A model generated the notes under the pieces. It saw nothing but the letters and a program-made list of their open reading frames with translations, had not been told where the DNA came from and searched no databases. The position numbers and the translations under genes are program-made. From Lentzea californiensis (GTDB lineage Bacteria; Actinomycetota; Actinomycetes; Mycobacteriales; Pseudonocardiaceae), in contig NZ_JANBBE010000022.1 of NCBI RefSeq assembly GCF_024648825.1, forward strand, positions 1-64,000: a stretch of 64,000 nt of DNA. The letters are read 5' to 3'. This document shows positions 42,436-50,634 of this stretch, in pieces; position 1 is the first letter of the stretch, and each line of letters begins with the position of its first letter.

Positions 42436-44991
42436 TTGGAAAACCGGCTGAAAGTGTGGTGCGCCGGAATCGGTGATCAGGCGGTGCCGGGCACGACCAC
42501 GGTGGTGGAAGGCGCACCCGGCACGGGGAAGACGGCGGCCCTGGACGAGCTGGCCGCGCGCTGGGAAACGTCCGGCAGGCAGGTCGTGCGAGCGCGCGGA
42601 AGTGCATTGGAAAGCGATCTTCCGTTCGGGATCGTGGCCCAGCTGTTCGATCTGGTCGATTCCGATCTCGTGCCCGCGGAGGCGGCGGGCGCTTTGCGGC
42701 TCACCGCGATGACGGCCGATTTCCCCGTGCTGCACGGCGTTTACCGGCTCGCCGCGGCGCTGTCCGCACGGGGCGATCTGCTCGTCGTCGTGGACGACGC
42801 GCACTGGGCCGATGCCGCGTCCCTGCGCTGGCTCGCCTACCTGGCGTTGAGGGTGCAGCGGCTGCGCATCGCCGTGGTGCTGGCCGTGGGCCTGGGCGAG
42901 CGATGTGACGACCCCTCGTTCAACGAGATCATGGCTTCGTGCCAGCGGGTGACGCTGGACAACCTCACCTCCGCCGAGACGGACCGTCTCGTCTCGGCGG
43001 CACTGGGCGAGGCCGCGCCCGAGTTCACGGCCGCCTGCTTCGACGCGACCGGCGGCAACCCGCTGGCGGTGACCCGGCTCGTCAGGGCCCTGGTGGAGGA
43101 CGAGGTCCCGCCGACCGCGGAGGCCGCCTGGCGGGTGGCCCGGCACGGCGCGGAGGTGTCCGGCGAGATCATGGCGGCCAGGCTGCGCCGCCGCTCCGCC
43201 TCCGTCGTGACCGCGGCGCACTGCCTGGCCGCGCTCGGGCCGTCCCCGCACCCCGGCGTGCTGGCCGAGCTGACGCGGCTGAGCCCGGTGGAGCTCGCCG
43301 AGGCCGTCCACACAGTCGAACTGCTCGGCGTGGCCGGGCCCGCGGTGCTCGGCGACATGCCCGCTGCGGCACGGGCCGAGCTGCACCTGCGGGCCGCACG
43401 CTCGTTGCGGACGCACGGCGCCTCGGACCGGGCGGTGGCCGACCACCTGCTGGAGACCTCGCCGGGCCTGGAACCGTGGGCGGGCGAGGTGCTCGACCGG
43501 GCCGCGCAGGAGGCGGTCAACCACGGCGACACGGCCGGTGCCGCGCGGTTGCTGTGGCGGGCGTTGCGCGAACCGGTGGCGAACCCGTCCCGGGCGTTGC
43601 GGCTGCTGGGAATCGCCGAGCTGGTCGGCGACCTGCCCGGCGCGACGGCGCGGTTGCGCGAGGCGTTCCAGTCCGATGTGAACGACGCAGACTCCGCAGT
43701 CGCGTTGTCCTACGCCCTGCACGCCGAAGGCAGTCCCGCCGAGATCCCGGCGGTCCTGTCTCGTGGACCCGCTTCCGCACGAGCACATCTGGCGGTGCAT
43801 GGGCTGGTGTGGCAGGAAGCCGTGCCATCGGTCGTCACGCTCGACACCCCCGCCGGGGTGCTGCACCACGTGATGGTCGGGGACATCAGCGCCACCGAGG
43901 CGGTCCGGCTCGTCTCCCCCGACGGCGTTCTCGCCGCGCTGACGTCCGCGATGACCCTGAACCTGGCCGACTCGCTGGACGAGGCGCTGGCCGTGCTGGA
44001 CGAGGTCGACCGGGCGCAGGCACCGGCGTTGCGCGCACTGACGAACGTGATGCGCGCGAACGTCCAGCGTCGCAAGGGAGATCTCACCTCCGCCCGCGCC
44101 GACCTGGAGGTGGCGGCCGGCCACCTGCGGCAGGACCGGCGCTGGCACGCCGTCTCCACCTGGCACGCCGCGCTGCTCGCCGACATCCTGCTCGAGGAGG
44201 GCCGTCTGGACGAGGCCGCCGCAGTGATCGCCAAGGCCTCGACGGACGAGGCGCGGCGCACGTGGTCGTTCGGCGGTGTGCTGACCGTGCGCGGCCGCGT
44301 GCTGACCGCGCGAGGCGACGACCACGACGCCCTGGAAGCGTTCCTGGCCGCCGGACGGCACTGCGCCGCCTGGCCGTACCGCAACCCGGCGGCGCTGTCG
44401 TGGCGTTCCGGAGCGGCACTGGCCTGCGCGGCGATGGGCGACGGCGAACGGGCGCGCGACCTCGCCCAGGAGGAGGTGGCGCTCGCCCGCGTCTGGGGCG
44501 CGCCGAGGGCGTTGGGCATGGCGTTGCGCGCGGAGGGCAGGGTGACCGCGGGAACAGCCGGGCGGACGTTGCTGGAAGAGGCCGTACGGGTGCTGCGCGC
44601 CTCCCCCGCCCGTCTGGAACTGGCGCGCGCGTTGGTGGACCTCGGCGTCGTGGCGCGGCGCCAGGGCGACACGGCGTTCGCGCGGACGTGCCTGCGTGAC
44701 GCCGTCGACCTGGCGCAGAAGTGCGGATCGGCCGCGATGGCCGCCCGCGCCTACTCCGAACTGGTGGCGACGAGCGCCGGACCTCGGCGGATGCGGCAGA
44801 CCGGGCCGACCGCGCTCACCCCGACAGAGCACCAGGTGGCGGAACTGGCGGCGCGCGGCCGTTCGGACGACGAGATCGCATCGACGCTGCTCATGGCCCC
44901 GACGGCGGTAGAAGGCGTGCTGTCCGGCATTTACCGGAAGCTGGGGGTGTCCGGCCGTTTGCACCTGGCCGATGCTCTGTTCGTGGACTAG
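42436..44991 (+). CDS. LAL-family LuxR regulator 2
   Basis: An 851-residue STAND ATPase regulator. Walker A is GAPGTGKTAALDELAARW (residues about 26-43), Walker B DLLVVVDDAHWADAASLRWLAY, then winged and TPR-like regions, and a C-terminal LuxR helix-turn-helix (LTPTEHQVAELAARGRSDDEIASTLLMAPTAVEGVLSGIYRKLGVSGR). The start is TTG at 42436 after GGAGAG, beginning ENRLKVWCAG; no ATG or GTG fits better. It is less similar to the first LAL protein than expected for a recent duplication (different ATPase flanks and HTH), so the pair is probably ancient or independently placed. Confidence 0.9.
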   Translation: MENRLKVWCAGIGDQAVPGTTTVVEGAPGTGKTAALDELAARWETSGRQVVRARGSALESDLPFGIVAQLFDLVDSDLVPAEAAGALRLTAMTADFPVLHGVYRLAAALSARGDLLVVVDDAHWADAASLRWLAYLALRVQRLRIAVVLAVGLGERCDDPSFNEIMASCQRVTLDNLTSAETDRLVSAALGEAAPEFTAACFDATGGNPLAVTRLVRALVEDEVPPTAEAAWRVARHGAEVSGEIMAARLRRRSASVVTAAHCLAALGPSPHPGVLAELTRLSPVELAEAVHTVELLGVAGPAVLGDMPAAARAELHLRAARSLRTHGASDRAVADHLLETSPGLEPWAGEVLDRAAQEAVNHGDTAGAARLLWRALREPVANPSRALRLLGIAELVGDLPGATARLREAFQSDVNDADSAVALSYALHAEGSPAEIPAVLSRGPASARAHLAVHGLVWQEAVPSVVTLDTPAGVLHHVMVGDISATEAVRLVSPDGVLAALTSAMTLNLADSLDEALAVLDEVDRAQAPALRALTNVMRANVQRRKGDLTSARADLEVAAGHLRQDRRWHAVSTWHAALLADILLEEGRLDEAAAVIAKASTDEARRTWSFGGVLTVRGRVLTARGDDHDALEAFLAAGRHCAAWPYRNPAALSWRSGAALACAAMGDGERARDLAQEEVALARVWGAPRALGMALRAEGRVTAGTAGRTLLEEAVRVLRASPARLELARALVDLGVVARRQGDTAFARTCLRDAVDLAQKCGSAAMAARAYSELVATSAGPRRMRQTGPTALTPTEHQVAELAARGRSDDEIASTLLMAPTAVEGVLSGIYRKLGVSGRLHLADALFVD

Positions 44992-45047
44992 TTCGGACCC
45001 GTTCAGCCGATGGCCCGCGTTGCGGCATTCGGCCTATCGTCCTGCGC

Positions 45048-45563
45048 ATGGCGAGCGACTTTCAGCGCAGCAAGGTGGATCTGGTCTTCGACGCGATGGA
45101 CTCCGACGGCAACGGCTGCCTGAACAAGGAGGACTTCGAGCTGCTCGCCCAGCGCTGGGCGGCGTTGCGCGGCAGCGACGAGAAACTGCTGACGCAGGTG
45201 ATGCTGGGCTGGTGGACCACTCTCCAGTCGGCTGCGGGAGGCGCTGACCAGGTGACCCTGGACGACGTGCTGAACGTCGTCGACGTGCTGCCGGACAACA
45301 TCGAGCCGGTCCTCGGGACGGCGGACGCGATGTTCGGCGCCGTGGACTCGGACAGCGATGACTACGTCTCCGAGTCGGAGTACCGGATGATGATCGAGGC
45401 CTGGCTCGGCCACGCGGAGGCGACCGACTTCGCCAGGCTGGACCTCGACGGCGACGGCAGGTTGTCGCGCAACGAGTTCACGACGCTGTGGGCCGAGTTC
45501 TGGGCGGGCGACAACCCCGACGCCGCCGGCTCCTACGTGTTCGGGCCAGTTCAGGCCGCGTGA
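45048..45563 (+). CDS. EF-hand calcium-binding protein (calerythrin-like)
   Basis: A 171-residue cytoplasmic protein with three recognisable EF-hand loops: DSDGNGCLNKED (18-29), DSDSDDYVSESE and DLDGDGRLSRNE. The second helix pair between loops 1 and 2 looks like a degenerate hand, giving the four-hand layout of calerythrin and related actinobacterial sarcoplasmic-type proteins. It should buffer or sense Ca2+. ATG at 45048 lies 7 bases after TATCGT (leaderless-like). It converges on folE with a 13-base overlap. Loop 1 ends in Asp instead of the usual Glu, which may lower affinity or favour Mg2+. Confidence 0.9.
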   Translation: MASDFQRSKVDLVFDAMDSDGNGCLNKEDFELLAQRWAALRGSDEKLLTQVMLGWWTTLQSAAGGADQVTLDDVLNVVDVLPDNIEPVLGTADAMFGAVDSDSDDYVSESEYRMMIEAWLGHAEATDFARLDLDGDGRLSRNEFTTLWAEFWAGDNPDAAGSYVFGPVQAA

Positions 45564-46099
45564 ACGAGGGTGAAGAACTCCTGACGTGACGCGGGGTTCG
45601 TCCGCAGCACGCCCTTCAACGCCGACGTGACGGCGCGGGAGCCGCTGACCCGCACGCCCCTGTGCGCCATGCACATGTGCTCGGCCTCGATCACGACGCC
45701 GACCCCCAAGGGGCGCAACCGGTCCTGCAAGCAGTCGGCGACCTGCTGGGTGAGCCGTTCCTGCACCTGGAGGTCGCGCGCGAACATCTCCACGACGCGC
45801 GCGAGCTTCGACAGGCCCAGGATCCGTTCGCCCGGCAGGTATCCGACGTGCGCGACACCGTGGAACGGCAGCATGTGGTGCTCGCACAACGACTGCACGG
45901 GAATGCTGCGCGCGAGCACGAGCTCGTCGTAGCCCTCGTCGTTGGGGAACGTCGTCATGGTGAAGGCGCGCGGGGTCAGCATCTCCGCGTACGCCTCGGC
46001 GACGCGGCGCGGGGTGTCGGCGAGATGCACCGAGTACGGGTCCTTGCCCAGCGCCTTGAGCAGGTCCGTGACCGCCTGCTGCGCCGCTTCGACGTCCAT
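45551..46099 (-). CDS. folE: GTP cyclohydrolase I
   Basis: A 182-residue enzyme with the zinc-site segment SLCEHHMLPFHGVAHVGYLP, GLSKLARVVEMFARDLQVQERLTQQVAD, and AEHMCMAHRGVR. It converts GTP to dihydroneopterin triphosphate, the first step to folate or to pterin/deazapurine products. ATG at 46099 begins the conserved MDVEAAQQAVTDLLKALG and lies 6 bases after a -10 TACCGT, with TTGACT as -35 (18-base spacer), so it is probably leaderless. No other folate genes surround it, so it may be a second copy or serve another pathway. Divergent from an ArsR-like regulator with overlapping promoters. Confidence 0.92.
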   Translation of the reverse strand: MDVEAAQQAVTDLLKALGKDPYSVHLADTPRRVAEAYAEMLTPRAFTMTTFPNDEGYDELVLARSIPVQSLCEHHMLPFHGVAHVGYLPGERILGLSKLARVVEMFARDLQVQERLTQQVADCLQDRLRPLGVGVVIEAEHMCMAHRGVRVSGSRAVTSALKGVLRTNPASRQEFFTLVHAA

Positions 46100-46105
46100 G
46101 CCGTC

Positions 46106-46135
46106 ACGGTAGGACCGGTGGCCGAATTTAGTCAA
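46106..46135 (-). promoter_or_regulatory. folE promoter, leaderless
   Basis: On the minus strand, -35 TTGACT (46135-46130) and -10 TACCGT (46111-46106) with an 18-base spacer; the start codon begins 6 bases after the -10. The divergent regulator gene begins at 46154 with its own TAGGTT at 46142-46147, so the two promoters lie back to back. Confidence 0.65.
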
Positions 46136-46153
46136 CAAGAGTAGGTTTTAGAG

Positions 46154-46882
46154 ATGGCCGACCCCGTCGCCGCCGTAGCGGCCCTCGACGAACCGACCCG
46201 CCGCAGGCTCTACGACTTCGTGGTGCGCCAGACGTCTCCTATCAGCAAGGACGAGGCTGCACAGGCCGTCGAACTGGCCCGCACGACGGCCGCGTTCCAC
46301 CTCGACAAGCTGGTCGAGATGGGCCTTCTCACAGTGGTGCACCAGCGGCGGACCGGGCGCAGCGGGCCTGGAGCCGGTCGGCCGGCGAAGCTCTACCGGC
46401 GATCGGAGGAGCAGATCGAGGTGTCGCTGCCCGACCGGCGGTACGAGGCCGCGAGCCATCTGCTCACGGACGCCTTGGTGGAAGCCGAGAGCACGGGCGA
46501 ACCGGCACGCGAGATCCTCCACCGGCGCGCCTACAAGTGGGGCGCGGATCTCGCGGCGCAGGCATCGGGCGGCGTGGCGGAAGCGTTGGCGGACTTCGGT
46601 TTCGAACCGCGGGAGGACGGCGGCTCGATCCTGCTGGGCAACTGCCCGTTCCACAGCCTGGCGCACCGGCACACGCAGCTGGTGTGCGGGATGAACCTGT
46701 GCCTGGTCAGCGGCCTGCTCGACGGCATCGCCCCGACAACCCACACCCCCCGTCTCGCTCCGTCACCATCCCACTGCTGCGTCCGCCTCGATCGTGTTCC
46801 CGGCCCGCACGCGGGGTCCCCGCGTGCGGTCAACCCGCACGCGGGGACCCCGCGTGTTGAAACGATTGGGCCGGGCGGGTGA
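46154..46882 (+). CDS. ArsR-like winged-helix regulator with Cys-rich C-terminus
   Basis: A 242-residue protein. The N-terminal winged helix is AALDEPTRRRLYDFVVRQTSPISKDEAAQAVELARTTAAFHLDKLVEMGLL, then a basic linker typical of this group (RRTGRSGPGAGRPAKLYRRS). The C-terminal domain has NCPFHSLAHRHTQLVCGMNLCLVSGLLDG and a later CC pair (PSHCCVRL), a cysteine set that could bind Fe-S or zinc. ATG at 46154, probably leaderless. The last 35 residues read through two palindromes and look like a terminal extension. Divergent from folE, which it may control. Ligand unknown. Confidence 0.8.
   Translation: MADPVAAVAALDEPTRRRLYDFVVRQTSPISKDEAAQAVELARTTAAFHLDKLVEMGLLTVVHQRRTGRSGPGAGRPAKLYRRSEEQIEVSLPDRRYEAASHLLTDALVEAESTGEPAREILHRRAYKWGADLAAQASGGVAEALADFGFEPREDGGSILLGNCPFHSLAHRHTQLVCGMNLCLVSGLLDGIAPTTHTPRLAPSPSHCCVRLDRVPGPHAGSPRAVNPHAGTPRVETIGPGG
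46805..46829. repeat. Palindromic element, copy 1 (REP-like hairpin)
   Basis: A perfect 12-bp palindrome around a single central T (core GCACGCGGGG-T-CCCCGCGTGC). It lies inside the 3' end of the regulator gene and just before the convergent cobN stop. Nearly the same core recurs 31-33 bases later. Confidence 0.8.
46837..46857. repeat. Palindromic element, copy 2 (REP-like hairpin)
   Basis: Nine Watson-Crick pairs plus one G-U pair around a central A (CACGCGGGG-A-CCCCGCGTG). Same core as copy 1. The pair could act as a bidirectional terminator for the converging regulator and cobN genes. Confidence 0.75.
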
Positions 46883-46889
46883 AGATCGG

Positions 46890-49800
46890 TTAGACGCCGT
46901 CCTCCAGGTCGCCCTCGGTCTCCAGGTAGGCCGCCCGCAGCGCGTCCAAAGTGGACTCCTCCGGGTGCTCCCACATCTTGCGCTCGGCCGCCTCCAGCAG
47001 GCGCTCGGCGATGCCGTGCAACGCCCACGGGTTCGACGTCTGCAGGAACTTCCGGGTCTCCGGGTCGAGCACGTAGCTCTCGGTCAGCTTCTCGTACATC
47101 CAGTCCGCGACGACGCCGGTCGTGGCGTCGTAGCCGAACAGGTACTCGACCGTCGCCTGCAGCTCGAACGCGCCCTTGTACCCGTGGTTGCGCATCGCGC
47201 CGATCCAGCGCGGGTTCACCACGCGGGCCCGGAAGATCCGCGAGGTCTCCTCGGTCAGCGTGCGCGTGCGGACGGCCTCGGGGCGCGTGCTGTCACCGAC
47301 GTACGCGGCGGGTGCCTTGCCCGTCAACGCCTTCACCATCGTGACCATGCCGCCGTGGTACTGGAAGTAGTCGTCCGAGTCGGCGATGTCGTGCTCACGG
47401 GTGTCGATGTTCTTGGCCGCCACCGCGATCCGCCGGTACGCCGACTCCATGTCCGCGCGCGCCGCCACACCGTCGACACCACGGCCGTAGGCGTAGCCAC
47501 CCCACACCGCGTAGACCTCGGCGATGTCGGACGAGTCGCGCCAGTTGCGGCTGTCGATCAACGGCAGCACGCCCGCGCCGTACGCGCCCGGCTTGGAACC
47601 GAAGACGCGCAACGTGGCCCGGCGCTGGTCGCCGTGCTCTTCCAGGTCCTTGAGCATGTGCGCCCGCACGAAGTTGTGCTCCGCGGGCTCGTCCAGCGCG
47701 GCCACCAGCTGCACGGCGTCGTCCAACATGGACACGACGTGCGGGAAGGCGTCGCGGAAGAAGCCGGAGATCCGGACCGTGACGTCGATGCGCGGCCGGT
47801 CCAGTTCCTGCAGCGGGATCACCTCCAGACCGGTGACGCGGCGCGACTGGTCGTCCCACACCGGCCGGACGCCGAGCAGCGAGAACACCTCGGCGATGTC
47901 GTCGCCGGCGGTGCGCATCGCGGACGTGCCCCAGACCGACAGGCCCACCGACGGCGGCCACTCACCGTCGTTCTCGGTGCGGTAGCGCTCCAGCAGCGAG
48001 TCGGCCATCGCCTGGCCGGTCTCCCACGCCAGGCGCGACGGGATGGCCTTCGGGTCGACCGAGTAGAAGTTGCGGCCGGTCGGCAGCACGTTCACCAGGC
48101 CGCGCAACGGAGAACCGGACGGGCCGGCCGGGATGTAGCCGCCGTCCAGCGCGTGCAGGACGTTCGTCATCTCGTCCGTGGTGCGCGCGAGCCGGGGCAC
48201 GACCTCGTCCGCAGCGAACTCCAGGATCTTCCGCACGTCCTCGGACTCGTGCAGACCCGCCGCGGCGGAACGGTCCCAGCCCGCGTCCTCCATCGCCTGG
48301 ACGAGCACGCGAGCCTGTTCCTCCACGGCGTCGACGTCTTCACGGCCCGTGGTCGTGAGCCCGAGGGCCTCGCGCAGGCCGGGCAGCGCGGCGACCTGAC
48401 CGCCCCACATCTGCCGTGCCTGCAACATCGCGAGCACGAGGTTGACGCGGACGGAGCCCGTGGGAGCCTCACCCAGGATGTGCAGGCCGTCGCGGATCTG
48501 GACATCCTTGACCTCGCACAGCCAGCCGTCGACGTGCAGGATGAACTCGTCGAACTCCGCGTCGTGGGGCCGGTCGTCGAGCCCCAGGTCGTGGTCGAGC
48601 TTCGCGGCCTTGATCAGCGTCCAGATCTGCGCGCGGATCGCCGGTACCTTGGCCGGGTCCATCGCGGAGATGTTCCCGTACTCGTCGAGCAACTGCTCCA
48701 GGCGCGCGATGTCGCCGTAGCTGTCGGCGCGGGCCATCGGCGGCACGAGGTGGTCGACCAGCGTGGCGTGCGCACGCCGCTTGGCCTGCGTGCCCTCGCC
48801 GGGGTCGTTGACGAGGAACGGGTAGATCAGCGGCAGGTCGCCGAGCGCCGCGTCCGTGCCGCAGGACGCCGACATGCCGACCGTCTTGCCCGGCAACCAC
48901 TCCAGGTTGCCGTGCTTGCCGACGTGCACCACGGCGTCCGCGCCGAAGTTCGACTCGATCCACCGGTACGCCGCGAGGTAGTGGTGCGACGGCGGCAGGT
49001 CGGGGTCGTGGTAGATCGCGATCGGGTTCTCGCCGAACCCGCGCGGCGGCTGGACGATCACCGCGACGTTGCCGGACCGCAGCGCAGCCAGCACGATCTC
49101 GCCGTCCTTCGACTTCGAGAAGTCGACGAACAACGAGCCCGGCGCCTCGCCCCAGTGCTCGCGCATCGACTCGCGGAACTCGTCGGGCAGCGTCTCGTGG
49201 AACTCGCGGTAGTCGGCCGCGGCGATGCGGATCGGGTTGCTCTCGAACTGTTCCTGCGTCAGCCAGTCGGCGTCCTGGCCACCGGCGGCGATCAGCGCGT
49301 GGATCAGCTTGTCGCCGTCGAGCTCCTGCACACCCGGCAGCTCGTCGCCGATGTCGTAACCGTGCTCCTGCATGGCCTTCAGCAGCCGGACGGTCGACGC
49401 GGGCGTGTCGAGCCCGACCGCGTTGCCGATGCGGGAGTGCTTCGTCGGGTACGCCGACAGCATCACGACGACCTTGCGGTCCGCGACCGGGATGTGGCGC
49501 AGACGGCCGTGCCGGACCGCGATGCCCGCGACGCGCAGCGCCCGTTCCGGGTCGGCGACGTAGACCGTGAGGCCGTCGGAGTCGATCTCCTTGAAGGAGA
49601 ACGGAACCGTGATGATCCGGCCGTCGAACTCGGGGATCGCGACCTGGGTCGCGGTGTCCAAAGGAGACAGTCCGTCGTCGTTGGAGTCCCACGACTCGCG
49701 GCTCGACGTGAGGCACAGACCCTGCAGGATCGGCACGTCGAGAGCGGCCAGCGCACCGACGTCCCACGCTTCGTCGTCGCCACCGGCGGACGCCTTGGCG

Positions 49801-50456
49801 GGGTTCGTGCCACCGGCCGCGAGCACCGTCACGACCAGGGCGTCTGCCTCGCGCAGCGTGTCGAGCAGCTCGGGCTCGGCGGTGCGCAGCGAGGAGCAGT
49901 AGACCGGCAGCGGCCTGCCGCCCTTGGCCTCGATCGCGTCGCACAGGGCGTGCACGAAGGCCGTGTTCCCGGCGACGTGGTGCGCGCGGTAGTAGAGCAC
50001 CGCGACCGTCGGGCCCTCTTCCGGCCGGGTCTCCCGTTCCAGCACACCCCACGAGGGGGTGGCGGCGGGGGCCTCGAAGCCGTGGCCGGTCAGCAGCACG
50101 GTGTCGGACAGGAACTTGTGCAGCTCGGTGAGGTTCGCCGGGCCGCCGTGCGCGAGGTAGAGGTGCGCCTCCGCGCAGACACCACCGGGCACCGTGGACA
50201 GCTCCATCAGCGCCGCGTCGGGCTGCTGTTCACCACCGAGCACGACCACGGGCAGGCCGCCGGCCAGCAGCCAGTCGAGGCCCTCCTCCCACATCCGGCG
50301 GCCGCCGAGGATGCGCACGAGGACGAGGTCGGCGCCGTCCACCAGCGCGGGCAGGTCGTCGACGGTGAGCCGGGCGGGGTTGCCGAGCCGGTAGTCGGCA
50401 CCGCTCGCACGCGCCGACAGCAGGTCGGTGTCGGAAGTCGACAGCAGCAGGATCAC
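46890..50456 (-). CDS. cobN: Cobaltochelatase large subunit CobN
   Basis: An 1188-residue protein of the CobN/magnesium chelatase H family. Seen: the N-terminal ILLLSTSDTDLLSARASGADYRLGNP, central WGEAPGSLFVDFSKSKDGEIVLAALRSGNVAVIVQPPRGFGENP and HYLAAYRWIESNFGADAVVHVGKHGNLEWLPGKTVG (the family-defining HxGxHG-type motif), and the C-terminal NPRWIGAMRNHGYKGAFELQATVEYLFGYDATT. With CobS and CobT it inserts cobalt into hydrogenobyrinic acid a,c-diamide using ATP. GTG at 50456 after GGAG; a cobalamin riboswitch precedes it. CobS/CobT are not in the window. It is separated from the converging regulator by twin palindromes. Confidence 0.93.
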   Translation of the reverse strand: MILLLSTSDTDLLSARASGADYRLGNPARLTVDDLPALVDGADLVLVRILGGRRMWEEGLDWLLAGGLPVVVLGGEQQPDAALMELSTVPGGVCAEAHLYLAHGGPANLTELHKFLSDTVLLTGHGFEAPAATPSWGVLERETRPEEGPTVAVLYYRAHHVAGNTAFVHALCDAIEAKGGRPLPVYCSSLRTAEPELLDTLREADALVVTVLAAGGTNPAKASAGGDDEAWDVGALAALDVPILQGLCLTSSRESWDSNDDGLSPLDTATQVAIPEFDGRIITVPFSFKEIDSDGLTVYVADPERALRVAGIAVRHGRLRHIPVADRKVVVMLSAYPTKHSRIGNAVGLDTPASTVRLLKAMQEHGYDIGDELPGVQELDGDKLIHALIAAGGQDADWLTQEQFESNPIRIAAADYREFHETLPDEFRESMREHWGEAPGSLFVDFSKSKDGEIVLAALRSGNVAVIVQPPRGFGENPIAIYHDPDLPPSHHYLAAYRWIESNFGADAVVHVGKHGNLEWLPGKTVGMSASCGTDAALGDLPLIYPFLVNDPGEGTQAKRRAHATLVDHLVPPMARADSYGDIARLEQLLDEYGNISAMDPAKVPAIRAQIWTLIKAAKLDHDLGLDDRPHDAEFDEFILHVDGWLCEVKDVQIRDGLHILGEAPTGSVRVNLVLAMLQARQMWGGQVAALPGLREALGLTTTGREDVDAVEEQARVLVQAMEDAGWDRSAAAGLHESEDVRKILEFAADEVVPRLARTTDEMTNVLHALDGGYIPAGPSGSPLRGLVNVLPTGRNFYSVDPKAIPSRLAWETGQAMADSLLERYRTENDGEWPPSVGLSVWGTSAMRTAGDDIAEVFSLLGVRPVWDDQSRRVTGLEVIPLQELDRPRIDVTVRISGFFRDAFPHVVSMLDDAVQLVAALDEPAEHNFVRAHMLKDLEEHGDQRRATLRVFGSKPGAYGAGVLPLIDSRNWRDSSDIAEVYAVWGGYAYGRGVDGVAARADMESAYRRIAVAAKNIDTREHDIADSDDYFQYHGGMVTMVKALTGKAPAAYVGDSTRPEAVRTRTLTEETSRIFRARVVNPRWIGAMRNHGYKGAFELQATVEYLFGYDATTGVVADWMYEKLTESYVLDPETRKFLQTSNPWALHGIAERLLEAAERKMWEHPEESTLDALRAAYLETEGDLEDGV

Positions 50457-50492
50457 GCAGGCTCCATCCCTCGTGGGGTCCTCGCCCCAAAG

Positions 50493-50620
50493 TGCGGGTG
50501 ACTGGCGAAGCGGAGTTCCTGACTCCCAGCGGTGTTCGCTGGTCACAGTGGCGGGACCGCGCCGGATTCGCACCGGCTTCCTCCTGCGCTTCGTCGTTCG
50601 GGCTCACCCTAACCGGCGGG
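50493..50620 (-). promoter_or_regulatory. Cobalamin (AdoCbl) riboswitch upstream of cobN
   Basis: On the minus strand the conserved riboswitch core reads GGAAGCCGGTGCGAATCCGG followed by CGCGGTCCCGCCACTGTGA, which includes the B12 box GCCACTG. Paired flanking arms follow (CCAGCGAACACCGCTGG; GAGTCAGGAACTC). The cobN ribosome site lies about 30 bases downstream with a TGGGG/CCCCA stem-loop between (50474-50489), so B12 binding probably masks translation or terminates the transcript. Only about 14 bases separate its 5' end from the divergent cobG ATG. Confidence 0.92.
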
Positions 50621-50634
50621 TTACAGTCCGACCT

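Noticed and set aside
42412..44964. 850-codon minus-strand frame opposite LAL regulator 2
   Set aside because: Gln/Arg/Gly-rich without motifs; the plus strand has Walker motifs and a LuxR HTH.
46794..50501. 1235-codon plus-strand frame opposite cobN
   Set aside because: Low-complexity shadow; the cobN reading is complete, and the riboswitch lies upstream of it on the minus strand.
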